Below are positions 1 to 11,267 of a stretch of 64,000 nucleotides of DNA, in pieces. Both the position numbers and the translations under genes were made by a program. The stretch covers positions 4,044,930 through 4,108,929 of the forward strand of contig RPFO01000175.1 of the NCBI GenBank assembly GCA_009746045.1, read 5' to 3'. The stretch is from Mesostigma viride (taxonomy: Eukaryota; Streptophyta; Mesostigmatophyceae; Mesostigmatales; Mesostigmataceae). The first letter of the stretch is position 1. Each line of letters starts with the position of its first letter. The notes beneath the pieces are model-generated. The model had not been told where the DNA came from, made no database searches, and saw nothing but the letters and a program-made list of their open reading frames with translations.

Positions 1-180
1 TATGCATGTTGCTTCCTTGCTGTATTTCTCTTTGGGCGCCGGCTTGCTTTTCATCATTACATTTCCTATAGTAGACATGCATGTCTGGTCTGTAGCTGAC
101 TAGTAGTTTAAATATCCCTTTTCTTTTTGCTGCCCTTCGTCTTCATATATTGCAGGTGCATGGTTACAGTCCCCGACTAA

Positions 181-285
181 ATCCGCCAGAAGACCAACCC
201 CGAGAAGCCCCAAGTGTACTGGCGGGGCGGGGACCTTTATGTCAACAAGAAACTGTGGAAGCCCCCCCGGGCTCCCCCGGGATAG
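181..285 (+). pseudogene. C-terminal remnant of a non-LTR retrotransposon ORF1
   Basis: The reading frame from 181 to the TAG at 283-285 ends in VYWRGGDLYVNKKLWKPP. This resembles the tail of the longer ORF1 pseudogene at 8.7-10.1 kb (PVYWRGAVIHVDHKPWQPP) and a third tail at 47.5 kb. A stop lies immediately upstream in frame, so only about 34 codons survive. In L1-type elements ORF1 encodes an RNA-binding chaperone; this is a 3' stub of such a gene. Assignment rests on similarity between the three tails in this window and on general knowledge of ORF1 C-terminal domains. Confidence 0.5.
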
Positions 286-670
286 AGCACTCAAGCTAGT
301 TGTCTACCTGGGGGCAATCGATTATGGGATAGCTTAGACAGCACTTGAAATGATTATATTACGATTATTATAGCGCACATCGTTATAGTATCTTCAATTA
401 GCTCTGGCAGGCCTTGTGGCCATCAGCTTGCGCCTTAGCCGACGTCTTGAGCCCACCTCACCTTTGTAGCATAAGCTATGCGTCAGCCTACCTATGGTAT
501 TGCATTGGTTGTATTGCACCCACTGTGTTGCGCCCCGGCACCATCTGTGGAGAGGGCGCTCTGTGGCCTTGCGGCAGTGAGAGAAGCTAGGGCGCCCTCC
601 CGCCTTCTCTTTGTGTATGTAGGGTTGAAGGTTCCTTTACTCTGTATTGGCACCCACGTGACGCAGTCAC

Positions 671-1642
671 GTGCTTATTATTACAGTCCCCGAACCAGCG
701 CCGTCTCTGTCCAGATCTCGTATCCCCGACAAGGACGTGTGGGCATACGTGGAGTCGGATGAAGATGATGAGGCGGACCCTGATGCCGCCCAGTCCCCGC
801 TTCTGAAGGGCAAGCGTGCCAAGAATACCTCAACCACACCACGGGAGACGAGTAGGATGACCGGGGGGCGCTTGGGGGGCAGCCTCGGGGGGGTGCGCTG
901 GGGGGGCAGCCTCCCGGGACGCAGTGCACGCCACCGTGGCCTGTCTCGAGGCAAAGGTCAAGCAGCATGGCGAAAAGGTGGAAGCATTTGGGAAGACTTC
1001 CGTGGAGCAGCGGCTGACCACTATGGCGAAGCAAGTCTCCGGCTGTTCCAGGGCAGTCAATGGCGCAAAATCAGACGAGAAGAAGATTGTGACGGAAACT
1101 GTGACGGCAGAGGTCAAGAAGCTGCAGCCGGCTGCAGCAGCGCCTTGAGCAGCTCCCGCCGGAGTTCAACACCTTGGAAAGACCTGGCTGCAGCACAAGA
1201 AACCGTGGAAGATCAGGGCAGAAAGATCGCAGCGCTTGAGTGGCAGATCCAGCATGTTCAAGCCAACTAGAAGACGATGATGTCGGTGCAAGTGCCAACG
1301 TGGCCGGCGGCAGCGGCCTACCCTCCTGCAGCTGGGCCCGCTAAACTGCCCAGCGCGGGGAAGCCTCGGCAGTATCCCCGGCCCCGCCATCCCCAGCCAT
1401 ATCCCCAACAGCAACTTCCCACGCAGCAGTTGGCGTACACGCATGGTTACGAGGAGGAGGAGGAGGAGCTGGAGGAGGAGGAGGAGCTGGAGGAGGATGC
1501 ACGCAGGGGTGTTACGCCGCCGCCGTCTAAGAAGCGCGCGCCACCTATGCGCGCGGTGGCCACCCGGTCCAGCCTGCGCAAGAACAAGGGACGCATTTCG
1601 TCCGCCTGCGTCGATGAACACTTTCCCGGTTATCGTTCTTGA
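671..1642 (+). pseudogene. Degenerate coding stretch, acidic/coiled-coil and Pro/Gln-rich, unrecognised
   Basis: Coding-like composition is spread over several frames. An opening segment (VWAYVESDEDDEADPDAAQ) is acidic. A second frame (924-1148) is rich in Lys, Glu and Val and looks like a short coiled coil. A third (1277-1642) carries a Pro/Gln-rich stretch, a Glu-only run encoded by repeated GAG/GAA, and a basic segment (SKKRAPP). The frame changes beside runs of seven or more G at 862-906, which suggests decay by homopolymer slippage. I do not recognise the family; a decayed retrotransposon ORF1 or gag is possible. A likely splice acceptor (TTATTATTACAG) lies just before the first segment. 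Confidence 0.3.
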
Positions 1643-1649
1643 AGGCATA

Positions 1650-2080
1650 GTCATGCGATTTTTTCATCACATGTCAGTTGCTGGAGCTTCTTGAGTTATG
1701 GATGAGGTTTTGCACACTTCAAACTCTGTTCAAAGTGGCCCTACCTTGAGTGCTGGCAAAGAAATGCTAGCCGGCAGCAATTTTTCTGTGCTTTGGTCTA
1801 GGGGGCCAGCTGCCGGCACCCCTTGTAGTGGTTGCCGCTTGGCTCAGCAGTGAGAAATAGGCCTCATGTATCTTCCACATAAAGTAAAGCCACACAAGCT
1901 ATCCAATAAGCTTAGGTCAGCAGGAATATTTTAAAGATAGACACGGTTCACCTATTTTGCCGCTGTAATGGACCAGCTCCCACCAGTGTGGTGGTACACT
2001 CATGGCACTTTACTAGTTGCTTGCATGATAACATGAACATGATAATAATCCATCATGATCAATATATGCATGATCCACCC
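1650..2080. other. No gene seen
   Basis: AT-leaning sequence without a credible reading frame. It contains only short low-complexity stretches before the minisatellite. Confidence 0.5.
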
Positions 2081-2081
2081 T

Positions 2082-2240
2082 TGGTGCTTGGGTGCCTGGG
2101 TGCCTGGGTGCCTGGGTGCCTGGGTGCCTGGGTGCCTGGGTGCCTGGGTGCCTGGGTGCCTGGGTGCCTGGGTGCCTGGGTGCCTGGGTGCCTGGGTGCC
2201 TGGGTGCCTGGGTGCCTGGGGCCTGGGGGGGGGGGGGGGG
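2082..2240 (+). repeat. 8-bp minisatellite (TGCCTGGG)n
   Basis: About sixteen near-perfect copies of TGCCTGGG run from about 2090 to 2222 and end in a run of G. Shorter degenerate copies reappear at 2325-2370, again followed by a G run, so the block plus its G tail has been partly duplicated. Open frames on both strands here are artefacts of the repeat. Confidence 0.95.
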
Positions 2241-2496
2241 TCCAAAGGGGGTGTGCTTGGAGGGGGGATTTATATGTTCCCACATGATAGTAAGTCAGTA
2301 TAGATGCAAGTTACCCTTGGTGCCTGGACCCTGCCTGGGTGCCTAGGTGCCTGCATGCCTGGGTGATGGGGGGGGGGGGGGGCGGGGGGGCAGTGGGGGC
2401 ATGCTAGGTCCTTGGGTGGGGTGGGGGTGGGTGGCTGGGGGGTTGTTGTATGTTCCCAAATGATAATAAGCCACAACACAAGCAAAATCCACAATT

Positions 2497-2826
2497 TCAT
2501 AAAAAACCATTTTGGTGTAGTGGGATCCACCAAATGTAAATGGGATTGGGGCGGAGCCGGCAACACTCCTTGAAGAAGGCGGAGGTCAGTCGGAACCATA
2601 TATATGAATCATGCTCCGCCGTACGCGGGCTGATTTTGCGGTGCAGCAGGGCTATTAGGTTCCTCCCGTTAGGAGTTTCCATTGGTCTTATCGTAGTATA
2701 GAGCTTTGACATGGCTCTGTATATAAGTTTATAGCTGGGCGTTTGCTTTGGTTTGAGTTATTTCACTCTGCTGTAAGCTTAATTATATTTTTAATGTATA
2801 TATGAATAATATTTACATATATATGT
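2497..2826 (-). pseudogene. 3' end of a LINE (ORF2 tail plus 3' UTR)
   Basis: Read on the minus strand, this matches the fragment at 51.69-52.03 kb (shared residues LTSAFF-ECCRLR) and its 3' UTR at 48.25-48.36 kb, including the track GACCAATGGAAACT and the tail AAAGCTCTATACT. It supplies the uninterrupted version of the site into which the piggyBac at 48.37 kb inserted. The coding part is frameshifted and very short. Confidence 0.6.
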
Positions 2827-2829
2827 TTC

Positions 2830-3655
2830 ATTTGTTTTTGGCTGCACATGCATAAATCGAAAAGGGGTGAAAGTATACATGATACCTAACTACCACGTAC
2901 CTACGTACTCTTGACAAAAGTTTACCCCACGTGGCTTGATCTAGCTCAAATGAGGCTTGTGAGTGTATGAGAATCAATGAATGAATGGATGAATGAATGA
3001 ATGATCGATGGAATGAATGAGTGCATGCATGGATGCATGCATGACCCCCCAACGAAGGCATGTTATCAAGGAGACAACCAGCACAGGCCAGAAATCGGGA
3101 GAATCCGTTATAATTTAATATTTTTTAAAACTGTAAGCATGCATGCATGCGACCTGTAAAACTGCCTTGTCAGTTTTCTAAGTAAGGAAGGCATGCCACG
3201 GAGTACTATGCTATTATCATTAGAGAACAATTACACAATCATTAGAAAACAATTTACACAAAGTTTAAACAAACAGATACATTTCGTCTGCATTGATCAC
3301 GCCCCACAGTTTTCTAACAACGACCCTAGCTCAATCTAGACTGGACGCATGCATGCATGACAAATGCACAGGCATTTGGGGAGGCTGGTCGCATGATATG
3401 GTAAGGGAGAACCGTGGGCCGGTAGATCCAGCGGCAGAGCCTCGAGCCAGATGTCAGGGAACAGGCACGCTGCATACCGCTCACAGGTAGTTGTCTCAAA
3501 ATATCGCATGCCGCACAGATCACCTGGAAAGTATAGTTGCATGGGAACGTAAGTGCCCACCATGCCTGCAACGCGCATCTTGCCCCACTAGTGGTTGTGT
3601 CAGTCATCTTCTCACATAAACTTGAGTTGATGGTACAGTAGATGTTGACAAGTTT
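2830..3655. other. Repeat-poor intergenic stretch
   Basis: GAATGAATG-type repeats occur at 2970-3020 and ATGCATGC runs at 3020-3150. A short tandem duplication (ATTAGARAACAATT) is at 3219-3262. No gene is visible. Confidence 0.5.
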
Positions 3656-3659
3656 ACGA

Positions 3660-4043
3660 TATTCGGGGTTCTCTGAACATAGTTTCTTTATAGTGATACG
3701 GAAGGGGAGCCGCTGATGCTAGGTGAAATAGAGCTGGGTGATGTGATCGTAATAAGGTTGATTAGGCTTCTAGTGTACGAGTATTACGGATGATATGGCC
3801 TAATTGTTGCGGCCCATACCTTGACAGTGTGCTGAGTACCTTGACGACAGATTTTTGCGTCTAGGTTCTCTTAACAGATCTATGATTGCGGACGGGTTTG
3901 CAACAAGCAATATCTGAAGTAAAACTTGACGGCTAAAACTGTTTAGAGGCCGTTGCCGGAATCTGGCCGTTGGTAGAGAGCCGTTGGCCTTGAAACACGA
4001 TAAAAGCTTGCTCACCTAGCTCATGGCGGTCTCTTTTGTTTTA
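3660..4043 (+). repeat. Terminal repeat, left copy, of a tyrosine-recombinase retrotransposon
   Basis: About 384 bp starting TCGGGGTTCTCTGAACATAG and ending near GGTCTCTTTTGTTTT. They are almost identical to 62698-63104 in the same orientation. The right copy has about 23 extra bases near its start and a three-base difference near its end. The left copy precedes a gag-like ORF and the right copy follows a tyrosine recombinase, as expected for the two ends of one retroelement family. Confidence 0.75.
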
Positions 4044-4190
4044 ACGAAGGCGGCGACAGGGGTCAGGGGCATGCAGCGTAGCTGACGCCCGGAATTCCTT
4101 TCTGCAAAGCGGCTGGGATGCCGAAGCCCGGGCGGAAGCCAGGTTCGACAGCTAGGTGCTGGGAAGCAATTAGCGAAAGCTAATCCCGAG

Positions 4191-4832
4191 GTGCCGACAG
4201 CTACTAAACAAACGGGAAAGGGCCAACTAGGCTGGCCGACGCAGAAGAAAAGGCTCCATCAGGAGCTCTCCACTTGCTCGGGCCTGCCTGAAGTGTGCGC
4301 TGCCTTTGAGGCGGTCCTCAGGACCGACTGGGTAACTACTGTCAGCCGGTGGTCTGCGGCCCAGCTGGAGTCCGTCGTTGGACTGCTGGTCGATCACGTG
4401 GACGGGCCTGAAATTCTGGCAGCAGCGGACCCAAACGAAGCGCTGGTGGCAGCCCTCCAAAGCGCCCGGGACTTGGCGGACTCGGACGAAGAGGAGATGC
4501 AGCCACCACGCCGGCCCACGAAAGGGGCGAAAAAGGGGACGAAAAAAGTCGGAAGCCCAGCCCCGAGCAAGGGAAAGGCCGCGGGGGATGTGAGGGAGCA
4601 GCTCTTGGAGCTGGCGGCCATTATTGGCAAGCAGGGGCAGGCGGGCAAAGTAGAGGAGGAGGAGGAGGAGTCCGAGGAAGAGGATTTCCTGACGAAATTG
4701 AAGGATGCGCTGGCAGGGGCAGATGGGGCTTCCAGGAAGCCGAAAAAGACCAAAGGGGTGACGCTGCCCACTCGAGCACAAGTGGTGAATTGGAGGGTGC
4801 AAGAGAGAGTGCTCCCCGAGGTGCGCGCGTGA
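4191..4832 (+). pseudogene. Gag-like ORF of the tyrosine-recombinase retrotransposon (N-terminal part)
   Basis: A 213-codon open frame with no ATG at its head (first codon GTG); its true start may lie in a damaged upstream segment. It is Lys/Glu/Ala-rich with a Glu run (about residues 156-166) and several basic patches, as in nucleic-acid-binding structural proteins. It sits directly after the left terminal repeat and before the reverse transcriptase, the usual gag position. No zinc knuckle is visible. The assignment is mainly positional. Confidence 0.45.
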
Positions 4833-4939
4833 GGATGCCAACGACAATGGAGGGGGGATAAAGAGTTGGATCATGGCTACTCGCCAGGGAGGGTGGAGGA
4901 ACCAGGAAAGCAGGAAGGTGGTCATGAACATCGCCCTGC

Positions 4940-5168
4940 ATGGCCATGGACACACTCTTCAAGGAGTTATTGGGGCCGGCAGCCGGGGAGTTGGCTGGGG
5001 TAGAGTATCTCATGAGGGTGGTGGCAGCAATGCTCCTAGTGGAGAGCCAGGGGTCAGGAGGGTGGAAGGTGGCTGGCCACCTCCTTGCTCTCAAGGAGGA
5101 TGCCTCCTTGGTGAGCAACCCGGCCAGGAAGATGGCCCTGCAAAGCGCCACGATGATGGAGAAGCTGG
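4940..5168 (+). pseudogene. Gag-like ORF, second part, cut by a solo LTR
   Basis: The frame beginning MAMDTLFKELLGP continues with helical Ala/Leu-rich sequence (VEYLMRVVAAMLL, KVAGHLLALKEDASLV) and runs into the LTR inserted at 5169. It is out of frame with 4191-4832 and separated by about 100 bp, so the gag gene has at least one frame break besides the insertion. The frame resumes after the LTR at about 5763 and ends by 5930. Confidence 0.4.
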
Positions 5169-5762
5169 TGTTACGTCCCGGCCCTTTTGGTTGGACGTAA
5201 CAATGGAATAAATTACTAAGACCGTTTGGTCTGTTGTGATGGGATTTATTGATATTGGTTATTGTGTGAATTGGACTAGTTATTTTGGTCCTAGGTTGAC
5301 CTTTTAATAGGGGCCGGTGCAGTGGCGCCGCGCCAGTTATGGGTCCGTCTGTAGTTCTAGGCGTGGATCCTGTAGTTGAGGGTCGATGTCGGCCCGGATC
5401 CTATACGTGGAATGATTGACTTGGAATGTTCTAGAAGGATTGGCGTTGTATCTGCGCCGCAACCGACCTAGGTTAAATTAGTCCGAGGACGAGAGTCTCG
5501 TCCTCTTGGTTTGATGATTGTTAAGTGCGGAAACGCCTTCACATTGAGCCCGAGGCAATTATCCATTTGTAATTGGTATTGCTAGCCAATATAAGTGTGT
5601 ACAATCAGCTTGGCATCAAGCCGCAGTGCCAGATATCTCACGACTCACGTCGTGAAGCGCAATCTACATTAGGCCACCTTGAATTATTCCTAATTCCGGC
5701 AAGAAGGATCTTTCGCTACGTAGCTCAGGCTAGGTGTGTCTGGGCTGGGACGTAACAGCTGG
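5164..5762. mobile_element. Solo LTR (589 bp) with 5-bp target duplication GCTGG
   Basis: The LTR at 5169-5757 begins TGTTACGTCC and ends GGACGTAACA, so it has TG..CA ends and inverted termini. The five bases GCTGG flank it directly on both sides (5164-5168 and 5758-5762), the signature of integrase-mediated insertion followed by LTR-LTR recombination. A diverged copy in reverse orientation is at 10411-11076 with its own 5-bp duplication. No internal retroelement coding remains. It interrupts the gag-like frame. Confidence 0.9.
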
Positions 5763-5899
5763 GCAAGGCCCAACAAACCAAGTAAACACCGAAAGGGTAA
5801 ACCGCTCCCCCTTCCCACTGCCTCTTCCTACAATGCCTCTAAGCACTACGTGGGGAAGAGTGAGAGTCAGCACGCAGACGCCAGCGTGCAACTCGCCGC

Positions 5900-7160
5900 C
5901 GCCGGACCTTCACTCTACAACACAAGGTGATTGTGTGGTTGAATTGGCTATGGCACGGGGGGGCAGACCCTCCGCCTAAATCTGGAGGCGCGTGCTCCAG
6001 GGGAACGGCGGAGGCCCTGAAAAGGGTCAAGAAGTGCCACTGTGAGTGGTACAGTCGCCGCGTGGGCGTTGCGACAGGCCCCGCAAAGGGAAGTGCAGAT
6101 TTAAAATCTATGGGAAACAGAACAAGTATGAACAACTTGTGGCGGAGCGGGTGAGTCTGCCGAAGCGCGTGAGGTGGCAGGAAAGGCGAAGCTGCTGGAC
6201 TTGCTGGCGCTACGACCTAGTTGGCGAGAGGTGTACGCCAGCGAGGCCAACTGCATCAAGCCGGAGGTGGCTGCCAGTGCGAGGTATTGGAATGTACCTG
6301 CCCCCAGCCGAGGGTGCACCATGGCGGAGTGGGGCAAGTTGATCCAGGGAGGGCAGCGGACGTGGGGATCATTGGTGGAGTTCCGAGAGACGCGGCCAAA
6401 GTGGGTAGACGGATGTTTTGGGGTGGCCAAAGGAGTGGGGGAGTTAAGGCTCATTGTGAATAAGAAGTTGGGGAACGCACTGTGGGTGGACCCCCCTAAG
6501 ACGGTGTTACCCCACCTGGGCATATACTCGGAGGTCTATATCAAGGGTCGGTGCTACACGGCCAACTTAATTAGAGCGATCTTGTCTCGTATTACTATAC
6601 CATCCAAGTGCCGGAGTGGTGGTGGGATTATCAAGGGCTACCTGATGTGTGGTCCACCGATGTCGGGCTGCCGGGGCGGCGGAGGAGGGTGTGGCCAGTG
6701 CTCAAAGTGCTGGCCATGGGGCACTCCCACGCTGAAGCGCTAGGGGAAGCCATCCATGAGATGGTCCTCTATGCCACGGGCGCTTTGGATACTAGACGGC
6801 AGGTGAACCGCCTCACAAGTGTAGGGGAGCTGACCGTGCTTCGGAATGCATGGGGTAACCCAACCGCCCTAGCCATCGAGTACAAGGAGGAGAGCACGAG
6901 GGAGATGCAAATCGACCTTCAGGACCCCCCTACCCCTATGGTATCCATCACTATTGATGACCTGGTGGTCAGCAATGGGCGCACATGCGAGGCGGTGAAT
7001 CGCTTAATCACGAGTGCTATTGAAGACGGGCACGCGCCTAACAACCTTGTGCCCTCCAAGGACAAGACGATCATGGCTAGCCCGGAGGGGGAGGATGAGC
7101 TAGAAGCTCTGGGGGTGTTGTTCACCGGCGGGATGGGGTCTGCGATGCGCAAAACAGCCT
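5900..7160 (+). pseudogene. Reverse transcriptase of the tyrosine-recombinase retrotransposon (left half-element)
   Basis: Pieces in different frames reconstruct an RT palm. ELRLIVNKKLGNALWVDPP (6440-6500) resembles the finger motif in which RLIV precedes an Asn-Ala and Pro-Pro. VLAMGHSHA follows at about 6703. The catalytic-site equivalent is SITIDDLVV (about 6945-6970), with an Asp-Asp pair where YxDD is usual. SKDKTIMASPEGEDELEALGVLF (6.9-7.1 kb) matches the strand after the active site. The usual segment carrying the first catalytic Asp is missing or scrambled near 6520-6690, where frames change. The coding stops about 7160, just before the domain with which the right half-element at 60 kb begins. 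Confidence 0.6.
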
Positions 7161-7185
7161 GTGAAGGCTCCCAGCATAATTATTC

Positions 7186-7915
7186 TAGGGTTGGACTAGC
7201 TACTCTGTTCCCGAGACGACTGGACCCCGTACCGAGTACGTACTGTTCAGGTCACGCGGTACCGAACCCCAGACATGTTCGGGTCCCGCCAAGGTCGCCG
7301 GTACCCGATACCGAGAATATTCGGGTCAGTACGGTATGACCAAGCCCCGTACCAAGTAGTATGCGAACTTGAGCGATACCGAATATACCACCATCTGGAC
7401 GTATATACGTATGTTTGTAAGCTTGATTATCCATCCAATATAACAATGAAGAAGTTGGATTCACCGCATCGTGCCGTCCCTGAATCGTGCAGCTGGATGC
7501 TCACAGCCTCGATTGAGTCGATGCCTCGAAACTTTCTAGCAGCCAAGTTGATCGTGCCAAGAGATGACACAATTCCATTGGCCAGGACGACAAAACCTAG
7601 CTATCAAATATCCGGTACGCACTCGAACCCGAACATGTTTGGGTCAAACCAGGGGTGCTGGTACCGAATACCGAGTATGTTTGTATCTGCCCAATAAGCT
7701 GTGTGCAGCAATTGTGAGCCATTGTTTCACAGATTTACATTCCATTATGCATGCACCAGTTTATACACGCATTTCGGTCATGCAACAGATTGCAACTAGG
7801 ACCGGTACCCGATACTGGCACTATTCGGTGCTGCTCAAGGCCACCGGCACCCAGACATGTTCGGGTGCTGGTGTTCGGGTAACGGGTACCGGCCCAACCG
7901 AGTAGCCCAGCCCTA
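7186..7915. mobile_element. MITE-like element with GGTACC-rich internal repeats
   Basis: Imperfect inverted ends: TAGGGTTGGACTAGCTACTC on the left against TAGGGCTGGGCTACTCGG read inward from the right. Inside, GGTACCSGATACC-type units recur at 7250-7380, 7600-7700 and 7800-7900. The TAGGGCTGGGC end is reminiscent of hAT-derived MITEs, but the flanking eight bases match only partly. No transposase is encoded. It lies at the breakpoint of the retroelement half. Confidence 0.5.
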
Positions 7916-8238
7916 ATATATCAGTTACAACCCTTGTGTGCGCAGTGCGCTGGATCCCAGTCGACAGACTAGATTCAGGTTTCCGAATTAATGGTTATAT
8001 CTACAAGCAGGCGAGACATGGTGGGTATGATCACAGACATCTGACCGCCCACCGGTGTGTAAGGTATGCACAGTTCGTACCAGCACATCAGTGGCGCACC
8101 TTGACAGCTAGTAGCTGGCCCTCCATACCGCCTCCCACTTGGCCAATCCTCAGAATTGCCATACCTCTATTTTACCTTCTCTCATACCGTAGTGGCCTTA
8201 TATCAGTACGCATACTTATGTACGAATTACCCTCCTAC

Positions 8239-8290
8239 ATTAATTAATTAATTAATTAATTAATTAATTAATTAATTAATTAATTAATTA
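8239..8290. repeat. (TTAA)n microsatellite
   Basis: An uninterrupted run of alternating TTAA/TAAT for about 50 bp. Confidence 0.95.
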
Positions 8291-8450
8291 TCAACATCAC
8301 TCCGTTGGGAGTAGATGTAGCACATAGCCCTGAGAAGGGGCAGATGGCTTTTAATACATTCTAGGCTACTTCATGCAAGGGTGGGAATGTAAGCTACCCC
8401 TGCTCTAGGTGCACCAAGGCACCTGCACCCTCATGGTCTATCACGCTATG
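8291..8450 (+). repeat. Dispersed repeat, inverted copy at 36.69-36.84 kb
   Basis: Contains ACTCCGTTGGGAGTAGATGT, CCCTGAGAAGGGGCA, CTCTAGGTGCACCAA and CACCTGCACC in the same order as the reverse complement of 36690-36840. The 36.8-kb copy abuts a LINE C-terminal remnant, so this is probably that LINE's 3' UTR. Confidence 0.6.
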
Positions 8451-8715
8451 CCCGGGTAAGGGGGGAGCATGCCTGTGAGGGAGGAAGATCATCATGGCTA
8501 TACAAGAGCTAGGACATGGCTTCTCGACAGAGAGCATCTCTCTGCATGGCATAGCATGGCTAAATTCTTAATGCAACATCCATGGGGGTCCCATTATAGA
8601 CAAAGCATGGCTAAATGTTGAAGGCATCATCCATGGGGGCCATTATGGGCGCACATGCGCGTGGGCCACATGCTAGGCTAAGCCTTACTAATCTACACTA
8701 CTGGTATATATATTC
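8451..8715. other. Short non-coding stretch with a near-duplicated segment
   Basis: GGCTAAAT followed by CATCCATGGGGGYCC(A)TTATRG occurs twice at about 8560-8660. No gene is visible. Confidence 0.5.
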
Positions 8716-10073
8716 CTAGTCTGAGGTGGCAGGAGGGGGCTGCCAGGGCTTGTGGTCAACGTGGATGACCGCCCCCCTCCAGTATACCGGCTTCCCCCTT
8801 GCGCTCTGCCGGAGCTGAAGGTAGGTCGGCCATAGCTCGCGTCGCCGTTGTTGCTGGGCCAGGGTCAAGTCGTCGTCCAGCGTGAAGCGAGTCTCCGAGA
8901 GCTTCTTGCGGCATTTAAGGAACGCCAGCTTGTCCGCCATGTACTTAAAGGTGAGGAGCACGGGTGCCGGGCCAGCCTTCCCCGCGCGCGGGGGAGGCGG
9001 ACAGCCGACATGTCCAACTCACCAGTGAGTAACATGGGGGCAAGAATGGCGCGCTTAAATGCCTCAAGAAGGCTCGTGGAGGTCTCACCTGCCTGCTGGT
9101 CGAAGTGCTTGACGATGACATTGTGGCTGCGCCGCGCGATGTCGGCTTCCTCGCGAAGGTCGAGGGCTTGTTGCTTGAGTTGTGCCGAGATGGTGGAGGT
9201 GGTGGAGGTGGTGTGATGCTTAAGCAAGTCCGCCCAGGTGGAGGGAACATCACTGGCCGGGCCAGCAGGTGCCGGCTGGGCAGCGATTTCCTGCACCGCT
9301 TGGGCGGTGAGGCCGGCGGTGTCATGCAAGCTCTCAAGGGCGGTGGCGGTGGCTTGAAGGCGTTGGTCGAGGTCGAGGAGCTGGGCTTTGATGTCGGCAG
9401 TGAAGGCGGAAACGGCGGTGGAGGTGGAGGCGGCGGCGGTGGAAATGTGAGGAAGTTCAGCAGTCAGCGTGCCGCCGATTGCTGAAATGTCGGCAGCAAG
9501 GGGGGTCACGTGCTGCTGAAAGGCTTCCGTGAGGAGGGAACGGAATGCGGGGGCGGAGATGGATGGAGCCCAGATCTCGCCGTCAGACTTCTGGAGAAGA
9601 GAGTTGAGGACGGCGTGTTGGAGTTGGGGGCGGGGACACCCGAACATCTGGCTGATGTTGTGCCAGCGTCGGCCGTCTTCGACGAGGAGGCGTCCAGTGG
9701 CGTGGAGATGGAGGCACAGGTCGTAAAGCGAGGCGTAGTCCCCGAAGAAGATGTGATGCATAGCATCACTCGGAGAAATGGTGGTCCAGTCGTAATCATC
9801 GACCTTGAAAGGTTGGGGCCGAAAGCGCGGTTCCGAGAAGCGTAGTTCCGCCCAGCGTGGCCCTCCAGTTTTGTCGGCGGGGCGGGCGCGTTTAGGGTCA
9901 GGCGATGCCGATGGCGAGGCATTGAGGCCGGGAGGTTGCTGGGCGACCACCAGTGCACGACTAGTGTCACCGCTGCCTGCCGGATCTGGCGAAGCGGCAG
10001 CCTCAGCTGCCGCATTGTTGAAGGCGAGCGCATCCGCCAAACTGCGTTGCGTCGACGGGCGTTTGCTCGTCAT
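8716..10073 (-). pseudogene. L1-type ORF1 protein, frameshifted
   Basis: Starts at an ATG (10073, minus strand) and runs 402 codons. The N-terminus is low-complexity and Ala/Ser/Pro-rich; the middle is a long Ala/Leu/Thr heptad-like region (about residues 180-310) suggestive of a coiled coil. An RRM-like start follows: RRSHNVIVKHF. In the next frame (8716-8961) the fold continues as LLTFKYMADKLAFLKCRKKL, FTLDDDLTLAQQQRRREL and PVYWRGAVIHV, matching the C-terminal domain of LINE ORF1p (basic residues before a DDDLT motif). A one-base loss near the G run at 8985-8995 separates the two frames. ORF1p packages element RNA. No matching ORF2 lies downstream; the element is truncated or shuffled. Confidence 0.65.
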
Positions 10074-10405
10074 ATATTGCGTTTTAGATTCGGAAAATTA
10101 TATCAGCATGTGCGTCTTAGAAAGACGAAGCGATAGTGATATTCACAGCTGAATTCGGGGCTCAAACGTAAAAGTTATGAGCTCCGACAGCCATGGCTAC
10201 CTCGTGGCTCGTGGCTCGTGGCTCGGAGGACAAGATGGACCCTCCTACATGCCCCCCCAAAATCCTCCTTCCGGCCTCTTACAACCCAAGAAATCTCCTT
10301 CAGATAGTCAATAACATATTAGGGACTGTTGTCTCCTTGACATTAGAGACCCCCAGAGGGTCTACCTGTAGAGGACCCTCAAGTATAATATACCCTGAAA
10401 ATATA
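10074..10405. other. Stretch without a gene between ORF1 and solo LTR
   Basis: No credible frame. GTGGCTCGTGGCTCGTGGCTCG (three copies of a GTGGCTC unit) at 10201-10222 is a short tandem repeat. Confidence 0.5.
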
Positions 10406-11081
10406 CCTACTGTTACGTGCCAACCCAGGTCCCTAGCCTGAGTGACGTAGTGAAAGATCCTCCATGCCGGAATTAGGAATAATCAAGGTCGCCTAATGCA
10501 GATTGCGCTTCACGACTGGGGTCGTGAGATATCTGGCACCGCGACTTGATGCCAAGCTAATTAATACACACTTATAATGGCTAGCAATACCAATTACAAA
10601 TGGATAGTTGCCCCAGGTTTAATATGAAGGCGTCATCGCACTTTACATTCATCAAACCAAGAGGATGAGACTCTCGTCCTCGGACCAATTTCACCTAGGT
10701 CTGCCACTACGCTTGCAAGGGGCGCCGACATGGCGCCGACCTTCCAGAGCATGCAGTCCACACAAGATCCTCGGGTCGACATCGACCCTCGCCTACAGAA
10801 TCCACGCATGAGTACAATATCTCAACTAGCTATAAAGTACGCAGCGCGGCGCGACTGCACCGGCCCCTAGAAGATACACGCATACAACAACCTAGGCCCA
10901 AAATAACTGGTCTGAATCACACAAACTGTCGTAGTTCCATACAAAAGTCCTGACCAAGGGACAATTCCCAAATGAAGTCCCGAAATGAGTCCCAAAGTCC
11001 TACGGACTATGACAACAAGTCAAACTACATAATTTATTCCATTGTTACGTCCGTCCAAAAGGGCCGGCACGTAACACCTAC
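10406..11081. mobile_element. Solo LTR (666 bp), second copy, with 5-bp target duplication CCTAC
   Basis: The LTR at 10411-11076 begins TGTTACGTGCC and ends GGCACGTAACA, with CCTAC directly flanking it at 10406-10410 and 11077-11081. It is the reverse-oriented, diverged relative of the LTR at 5169-5757; shared internal segments include GACGAGAGTCTCGTCCTC-like and CTTGGCATCAAG-like stretches. Distinct target duplications show two independent insertions, each reduced to a solo LTR. Confidence 0.9.
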
Positions 11082-11267
11082 GTACTGTAAAAAAAAATCC
11101 CAAAAGTTTACGTACACGTGACAAAAATTCCAAACCTCTTCGTACGATAATGAAGCGTACAAACACAAGGGCCACTACGGTATACTACAGCATGCCTCAT
11201 CTCATGGATCGATGCAGCTTGCGTCGAGAAAGTGCAGGGGCCAGAATTAGCTGCTAGCAACCGGCGG

